A stretch of 64,000 nt of DNA, taken from assembly GCF_900109355.1 (NCBI RefSeq), contig NZ_FOBF01000024.1:62001-126000 (forward strand). Reading direction: 5' to 3'. Source of the DNA: Nonomuraea pusilla. Its GTDB lineage: Bacteria > Actinomycetota > Actinomycetes > Streptosporangiales > Streptosporangiaceae. The first letter of the stretch is position 1, and every line of letters begins with the position of its first letter. The translations under genes were made by a program, and so were the position numbers. Shown one piece after another: positions 59,814 to 64,000 of the stretch. The notes under the pieces were generated by a model that saw nothing but the letters and a program-made list of their open reading frames with translations, searched no databases and was not told the DNA's origin.

Positions 59814-62063
59814 GTGAGGCGCGCGCTTGTCGTGCTGGCCGCGCTGGTCGGCCAGGTGCTGGTCGGACCGTCGTTGGTCGGCCCGTCATCGGTCGGCCCG
59901 GCGCTGACCGGCCGGACGCCGGCCGCACACGCGGCACCGTCGCAGACGGCGTCATCCCACACCGGGGCGGCCATGGCGTCCCAGGCCGTCGCGAGCGTCG
60001 CGTCCCGGGCCGGAGCGGGCGTGACCTCTCGTACCGGAGACAGCGCGGCGGCGCGGGCGGGCGTCGGCGCGGCGGGGCGGGTGGCGCTCATCGGCGTCCC
60101 CGGCCTGCACTGGAACGACCTCACCAAGACCGACACCCCCAACCTGTGGGAGCTCACGAGGACGAGCGCCATCGGCTCCCTGTCGGTGCGCACCGTCGGC
60201 AGCGTCACCTGCCCCTACGACGGCTGGCTGACCGTCTCGGCCGGCACGAGGTCGGCCGTCGGCTACGGCTGCGGCGCTCCCCCGGTGCCCGAGCAGCAGG
60301 GCGAGGGCGCGCTGATCCGCGACTACCGCTACCTCATCGACGTGGCGGGCCAGCGCAACGCGGGCATCCTCGGAGAGACGCTCAAGGCCGCCGGGCAGTG
60401 CTCGATCGCCATCGGGCCCGGCGCGGCGCTCGCCCTGTCGGACCGGCAGGGCATGGTGGGGCGCTACCACACGTCACCGCTGCAGGTCCGCACCGCCGAC
60501 CTCGAGCAGTGCCGCCTGGTCGCCCTGGACGTCGACGACCTCATCCGCCCGTACCTGACGGGCGACCGCCTGCCGAAGGTGCCCGAGCAGCTCGGCGCCA
60601 GGGAGCGCCGCGACGCCCTGCGCCTGGCCGACGCCAAGGCGGGCGCGCTGCTGTCGGTCCTGCCCGCCGACACGACCGTGCTGCTGGCGGGGCTGTCGGA
60701 CCACGGCTCCGTCCCCCACCTGCGGGTGGCCGCGATGCGGGCGCCCGGGGCGGAGGGTCACCTGCTCGGCGCCGCCTCCACCCACCGCGAGGACATCTCC
60801 ATCCTGCCCGACTTCACCGCGACCGTCCTGTCCGCGCTCGGCGTGGCCGTTCCCGAGACGGTCGTGGGCGTGCCGCTGAAGGTGGGCGGCGCGGGGGCGA
60901 CGGTGGAGCGCCTGCGGCGGGCCGACGCCACCGCGCAGACCATCCGGTCGGTCAAGGGCGTCTACTTCACCGTCGTCGCGGTGCTGCAGGTGCTGTTCTA
61001 CGTCGTGGCGTTCCTGCTGCTGCGCAGGCGCAAGGGCCTCGCGCCCATACGGTTCGCCGCCGTGGCGCTCGCCGCGCTGCCCGTCTCCAGCTACCTGGTG
61101 AACCTGCTGCCCTGGTCGGGCCTGCCGCAGCTCGTCGCCGGGGTGCTCGGCTGGACGGCCCTGATCACGGCCGTCGCGTTCGCCGGGCCGTGGCGGCGCG
61201 CCCCGCTCGGGCCGCTCGCCGTGGTCGCGGGCGTCACCGCGCTCACCCTCGCAGGCGACCTGCTGACCGGCACCACGCTGCAGCTCAACAGCGTCATGGG
61301 CTACGGCGCGGACGTGGGCGCCCGCTACTACGGGCTGGGCAACATCCCGTTCGCGCTGCTGGCCACCGGCACGCTGCTGGCCACCACCGTGATCGCCCAC
61401 CGCTACCCGGGCAAGGCGGGCGTGGCGGCGGTCGCGGTGCTCGGCGCGTTCGCCATGGTGCTCGGCGGCTCGGGCATGGGCAGCGACTTCGGCGGCGTCA
61501 TCGCGTTCGTGCCCGGCATCGCCGTGACGGCGCTGCTCGTGGCGGGCAGGCGGGTGTCGATCGTGAAGCTGGGCGCGTTCTGCGTGGCCGGGGCGGTGAT
61601 CGTCATGACGTTCGCCGTCGTGAACTACCTGCAGCCCGCCGACCAGCAGACCCACCTCGGCCGGTTCGTCGGCCAGGTGATCAGCGGGGAGGCGTTCGAC
61701 GTCATCTTCCGCAAGCTGCAGGCCATGCTCGCCACCCTGCTCAGCCCGAACCTCATGCCCATCGTGATCACCGCCGTGGCGTTCCTCGTGTACGCCATCC
61801 TGCGGCCCGAGCAGGCGTCGGCCGGGGTGGTGCCGGCGGCGTTCGAGCACTCGCCGGCGCTGCGCGCGGGGCTCATCGGCACGCTGGTGAGCGGCGTGAT
61901 CGGCATGCTGGTGAACGACTCGGGCGCGGCGGTGCTGTCGATGGCCCTGGCCCTGGCCGTACCGCTGCTGCTTGCCACGGGCATCGGCGCGCTCCGCGAG
62001 GGCGCGGCCCGGCCCGTGCCCGCCACCCCTGCCCCGGCACCAGCCCAGGCCCCCAAGCCCTGA
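59814..62063 (+). CDS. Polytopic membrane protein with N-terminal alkaline-phosphatase-like region
   Basis: The 749-residue protein has a signal peptide ending near AHA with a VGPS-type repeat, then an extracytoplasmic domain of about 340 residues. This domain has VALIGVPGLHWNDLTKTDTP, TCPYDGWLTVSAG and LLAGLSDHGSVPHLRVA, which resemble the layout of alkaline phosphatase superfamily proteins. About 11 membrane helices follow, with YYGLGNIPFALLATG near the middle. Metal-ligand residues cannot be assigned confidently. It could process or flip an envelope lipid or polymer; that is inference. GTG 59814 follows GGGAGG by 6 bases. It is convergent with the HIT gene. Confidence 0.75.
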   Translation: MRRALVVLAALVGQVLVGPSLVGPSSVGPALTGRTPAAHAAPSQTASSHTGAAMASQAVASVASRAGAGVTSRTGDSAAARAGVGAAGRVALIGVPGLHWNDLTKTDTPNLWELTRTSAIGSLSVRTVGSVTCPYDGWLTVSAGTRSAVGYGCGAPPVPEQQGEGALIRDYRYLIDVAGQRNAGILGETLKAAGQCSIAIGPGAALALSDRQGMVGRYHTSPLQVRTADLEQCRLVALDVDDLIRPYLTGDRLPKVPEQLGARERRDALRLADAKAGALLSVLPADTTVLLAGLSDHGSVPHLRVAAMRAPGAEGHLLGAASTHREDISILPDFTATVLSALGVAVPETVVGVPLKVGGAGATVERLRRADATAQTIRSVKGVYFTVVAVLQVLFYVVAFLLLRRRKGLAPIRFAAVALAALPVSSYLVNLLPWSGLPQLVAGVLGWTALITAVAFAGPWRRAPLGPLAVVAGVTALTLAGDLLTGTTLQLNSVMGYGADVGARYYGLGNIPFALLATGTLLATTVIAHRYPGKAGVAAVAVLGAFAMVLGGSGMGSDFGGVIAFVPGIAVTALLVAGRRVSIVKLGAFCVAGAVIVMTFAVVNYLQPADQQTHLGRFVGQVISGEAFDVIFRKLQAMLATLLSPNLMPIVITAVAFLVYAILRPEQASAGVVPAAFEHSPALRAGLIGTLVSGVIGMLVNDSGAAVLSMALALAVPLLLATGIGALREGAARPVPATPAPAPAQAPKP

Positions 62064-62111
62064 CCCCGGCGCACGCGCGGGCCTGAGCAGGGCAGTGCGG
62101 GGCGGGGGTGG

Positions 62112-62642
62112 TCAGTTCCAGGCGTCGGCGAGGAGTTGGCGGGTGTCGCGCAGGAGTTGCGGCAGCACCTTGGTCTGCGCGACCACCGGCATGAAGTTGG
62201 TGTCGCCGCCCCACCTGGGCACGACGTGCTGGTGCAGGTGGGCGGCGATGCCGGCGCCCGCGACATGGCCCAGGTTCATGCCGACGTTGAACCCCTGCGC
62301 GCCGCTGGCCTTGCGCAGCGCCCGCAGCGCCCGCTGGGTGAACGCCCCCAGCTCCGCCACCTCGGCGGCGTCCAGCTCGTCGTAGTCGGAGACGTGCCGG
62401 TACGGCACGACCATCAGGTGCCCCGAGTTGTACGGGTAGAGGTTGAGCACGGCGTACACGACCTCGCCCCTGGCGACGATCAGGCCGTCCTCGTCGCTCA
62501 TCTTGGGGATCGCGTCGAACGGGCAGCCGTCGCCGGGGCCGGAGCCGGTCGGCTTGTTCTCGCCCTTGATGTAGGCCATGCGATGCGGGGTCCACAGCCG
62601 TTCGAAGTTGTCGGGGGACCCAGCCCCTGGCTGATCGTGCAT
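62112..62642 (-). CDS. HIT-family nucleotide hydrolase/phosphorylase
   Basis: The 176-residue protein has the histidine triad in HLHQHVVPRW (H-x-H-x-H) and the upstream NSGHLMVVPYRHVSD block, with MAYIKGENKPTGSGPGDGCP at the N-terminus typical of the actinobacterial Ap4A phosphorylase-like HIT group. In mycobacteria the gene lies between thrS and pgsA; here it keeps thrS nearby but is 9 kb from pgsA. ATG 62642 is preceded by TATGCT 7 bases upstream and lacks a Shine-Dalgarno, so the mRNA is probably leaderless. The longer frame to 63503 overlaps the divergent gene and is not real. Confidence 0.92.
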   Translation of the reverse strand: MHDQPGAGSPDNFERLWTPHRMAYIKGENKPTGSGPGDGCPFDAIPKMSDEDGLIVARGEVVYAVLNLYPYNSGHLMVVPYRHVSDYDELDAAEVAELGAFTQRALRALRKASGAQGFNVGMNLGHVAGAGIAAHLHQHVVPRWGGDTNFMPVVAQTKVLPQLLRDTRQLLADAWN

Positions 62643-62649
62643 AACTAGC

Positions 62650-62698
62650 AGCATATGGCCACGAACGACGCCCATGGTCGTCCGGCGCCCACTAGGGT
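62650..62698. promoter_or_regulatory. Back-to-back leaderless promoters of the HIT and PIG-L genes
   Basis: On the minus strand TATGCT (62655-62650) ends 7 bases before the HIT ATG. On the plus strand TAGGGT (62693-62698) ends 7 bases before the PIG-L ATG. The gap between start codons is only 63 bases, so the -35 regions must overlap. Neither gene has a ribosome binding site. Confidence 0.5.
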
Positions 62699-62705
62699 GT
62701 GGGCC

Positions 62706-63428
62706 ATGCCGCAACAGCTCGACCCCCTGCCGGACGACTGGGAGCGCGCCCTGGCCGTCGTGGCCCACCCCGACGACCTCGAGTACGGCTGCGCGGCGGC
62801 CGTGGCCGCCTGGACCGACGCCGGGCGCGAGGTGACGTACCTGATGGTCACGCGGGGCGAGGCAGGCATCGACACGCTCGACCCGGCGCGGGCGGCGCGG
62901 GTGCGCGAGCGCGAGCAGCGCGACAGCGCGGCCGTCGTCGGGGTGACGGCGGTGGAGTTCCTCGACCATCCCGACGGCGTGGTGGAGTACGGCACGGCGC
63001 TGCGCCGGGACATCGCGGCGGCGATCCGCAGGCACCGTCCCGAGCTGCTGATCACGCTGAATCCCGAGGACACCTGGGGCGGCACGTACTGGAACACGCC
63101 CGACCACCGGGCGGTCGGGCGGGCGGTGCTCGACGCGGCGGGCGACGCGGGGAACCGCTGGATCTTCCCCGACACGGAGGCGAAGCCGTGGAACGGGGTC
63201 CGCTGGGTGGCCGTGGCCGGCTCGGACGCGCCGACGCACGCCGTGGACGTCACGGGCACCCTGGAGCGGGGCGTGCAGTCGCTGACGCGGCACCGCGCCT
63301 ACATCGAGGCGTTGACGGGCGAGGACCCGGAGACGTACGCGAGGAACCTGCTGGAAGGCTTCGCCCGTGAGACGGCCGAACGCTTCGCCGACCGCCTCGC
63401 CGTGCCCTTCCGCCTCTACCCCCGCTGA
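62706..63428 (+). CDS. PIG-L/LmbE-family deacetylase
   Basis: This 240-residue zinc enzyme has VVAHPDDLEYGCAAAVA with the A-H-P-D-D metal motif, VTRGEAG, and the distal ligand block NPEDTWGGTYWNTPDHRAVG. The family includes MshB and Mca of mycothiol metabolism and antibiotic GlcNAc deacetylases. Which of these applies is not clear; the length is shorter than MshB and Mca. ATG 62706 is chosen over a start 17 codons upstream because a -10 box sits 7 bases before it. It is divergent from the HIT gene and convergent with thrS. Confidence 0.88.
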   Translation: MPQQLDPLPDDWERALAVVAHPDDLEYGCAAAVAAWTDAGREVTYLMVTRGEAGIDTLDPARAARVREREQRDSAAVVGVTAVEFLDHPDGVVEYGTALRRDIAAAIRRHRPELLITLNPEDTWGGTYWNTPDHRAVGRAVLDAAGDAGNRWIFPDTEAKPWNGVRWVAVAGSDAPTHAVDVTGTLERGVQSLTRHRAYIEALTGEDPETYARNLLEGFARETAERFADRLAVPFRLYPR

Positions 63429-63447
63429 ACTCCGAGCCGCCCCTCCG

Positions 63448-63517
63448 GCGCCACCCAGGCTGACCCGCAGGCCGTCCCTCAAGCGCCACCCACGCTGACC
63501 CACCGGCCGTCCCTGAA
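63448..63517. repeat. Two 35-bp tandem repeats after the PIG-L gene
   Basis: 63448-63482 and 63483-63517 share GCGCCACCCANGCTGACCC and GGCCGTCCCT with few mismatches. A further partial GGCCGTCCCTGA occurs at 63533. They begin 20 bases after the PIG-L stop. Confidence 0.75.
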
Positions 63518-63550
63518 GGGCGACTGCCCATGGGCCGTCCCTGACGGGCG

Positions 63551-63620
63551 ACGTCGGCGGTGGCCGACGTCGAGCGCAGGTCGCGCGGCGCGGACCGGGG
63601 CGGTGGTGTGACCGCCCCGG
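63551..63620. terminator. Two perfect hairpins between PIG-L and thrS
   Basis: ACGTCGG pairs with CCGACGT (63551-63570), and CCGGGGCGGT (63595-63604) pairs with ACCGCCCCGG (63611-63620). The second lies 17 bases beyond the thrS stop. Placed between convergent genes, they can end transcription from both sides. Confidence 0.65.
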
Positions 63621-63637
63621 GCTGTGCGGGGGCGGGG

Positions 63638-64000
63638 TCAGACCTGGGCGCGGCGCTCCACGGCGCCGACGATCTCGGCGATCGCCTCGTCGATCGGCAC
63701 GCCGTTCTTCTGCTCGCCGTTGCGGTAGCGGAACGACACCGCGCCGCCCGCGATGTCGTCGTCGCCCGCGAGCAGCATGAACGGCACCTTGGCCTTCTGC
63801 GCGTTGCGGATCTTCTTCTGCATGCGGTCGTCGGACGCGTCGACCTCGACCCTGATGCCCCGCTCGCGCAGACGCGCGGCGACGTCCTGCAGGTAGGGGA
63901 CGTGGGCGTCGGCGATCGGGATGCCGACCACCTGCACCGGCGCGAGCCAGGCGGGGAACGCGCCCGCGTAGTGCTCGACGAGCACGCCGAAGAACCGCTC
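63638..64000 (-). CDS. thrS: Threonine--tRNA ligase, C-terminal part
   Basis: This is the last 120 residues of ThrRS; the gene continues beyond the window. The visible part is the end of the class II core (ERFFGVLVEHYAGAFPAW) and the anticodon-binding domain (LAPVQVVGIPIADAHVPYLQ, RVEVDASDDRMQKKIRNAQK, then KVPFMLLAGDDD). The internal GTG at 63985 is not the start, since the frame is open and conserved to the window edge. Two hairpins follow the stop. Confidence 0.95.
   Translation of the reverse strand, partial: ERFFGVLVEHYAGAFPAWLAPVQVVGIPIADAHVPYLQDVAARLRERGIRVEVDASDDRMQKKIRNAQKAKVPFMLLAGDDDIAGGAVSFRYRNGEQKNGVPIDEAIAEIVGAVERRAQV

Noticed and set aside
62655..62705. Seventeen-codon N-terminal extension of the PIG-L deacetylase
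   Set aside because: It would place the start inside the HIT promoter, and its residues are not deacetylase-like. The ATG at 62706 has a well-placed -10 box.

Overview
The window is high-GC chromosomal DNA from an actinomycete. Three things point that way: GTG and TTG starts are common, many genes appear leaderless, and the gene orders are typical actinobacterial ones (alaS-ruvX-mltG-aroE, infC-rpmI-rplT, pheST, yajC-secD-secF-apt-rel, ruvC-ruvA-ruvB, pdxT-yebC, pgsA-acyltransferase-pimA). The phosphatidylinositol mannoside genes, a PIG-L deacetylase and an Eis-type acetyltransferase fit the order Streptosporangiales, possibly Nonomuraea. That placement is inference from gene content. I saw no rRNA, tRNA, prophage, insertion sequence, integrase or CRISPR array.

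Layout. Positions 1-5000 are accessory: a membrane protein and a SnoaL-like protein behind a palindrome, an MFS exporter, a phosphoesterase, a 77-residue protein and a Uma2 nuclease-like protein, separated by tandem repeats. Positions 5000-12130 hold translation genes on the minus strand (pheST, a soluble histidine kinase, a SPOUT rRNA methyltransferase, rplT, rpmI, and infC with an apparent AUC start and a terminator-like leader hairpin). Positions 12458-24147 run aroE, two tandem mltG genes, ruvX, alaS, two small membrane proteins, a DUF2236 protein, a cyclase-like protein, rarA and a DUF2231 protein. Positions 24307-41270 hold two membrane-anchored cyclophilins, aspS-hisS-metallo-hydrolase, a DUF349 protein, a nucleotidyltransferase-cupin fusion, rel, apt, secF-secD-yajC and ruvB-ruvA-ruvC. 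Positions 41397-49663 hold the Eis-like gene, yebC, pdxT, an MFS-MarR pair, phoD, pdxS and a DUF3048 lipoprotein, so the PLP synthase genes are split by three genes. Positions 49726-52899 are a tightly overlapping inner-lipid operon. The rest holds an EF-G paralogue, a GHL10 glycosidase-like protein, a MocR regulator divergent from an IlvE-like aminotransferase, a phosphatase-like polytopic protein, a HIT protein divergent from a PIG-L deacetylase, and the 3' end of thrS.

How the genes work together. Most of the window is housekeeping: four tRNA synthetases plus part of a fifth, ribosomal proteins, IF3, secretion, Holliday-junction processing, stringent response, vitamin B6 and envelope lipids. 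Regulatory signals visible in the sequence include a tandem MarR operator over its own promoter, a PHO-box-like element before phoD, a palindrome and direct repeats between the MocR gene and its neighbour, and back-to-back leaderless promoters. A recurring oddity is short tandem repeats of 24-75 bp in intergenic DNA, often abutting or overlapping a gene's stop codon. I do not see a clear, complete undescribed system. The best leads are the nucleotidyltransferase-cupin fusion, the paired MltG proteins, the infC leader with its AUC start, the 749-residue phosphatase-like membrane protein, and the 3'-end repeats.
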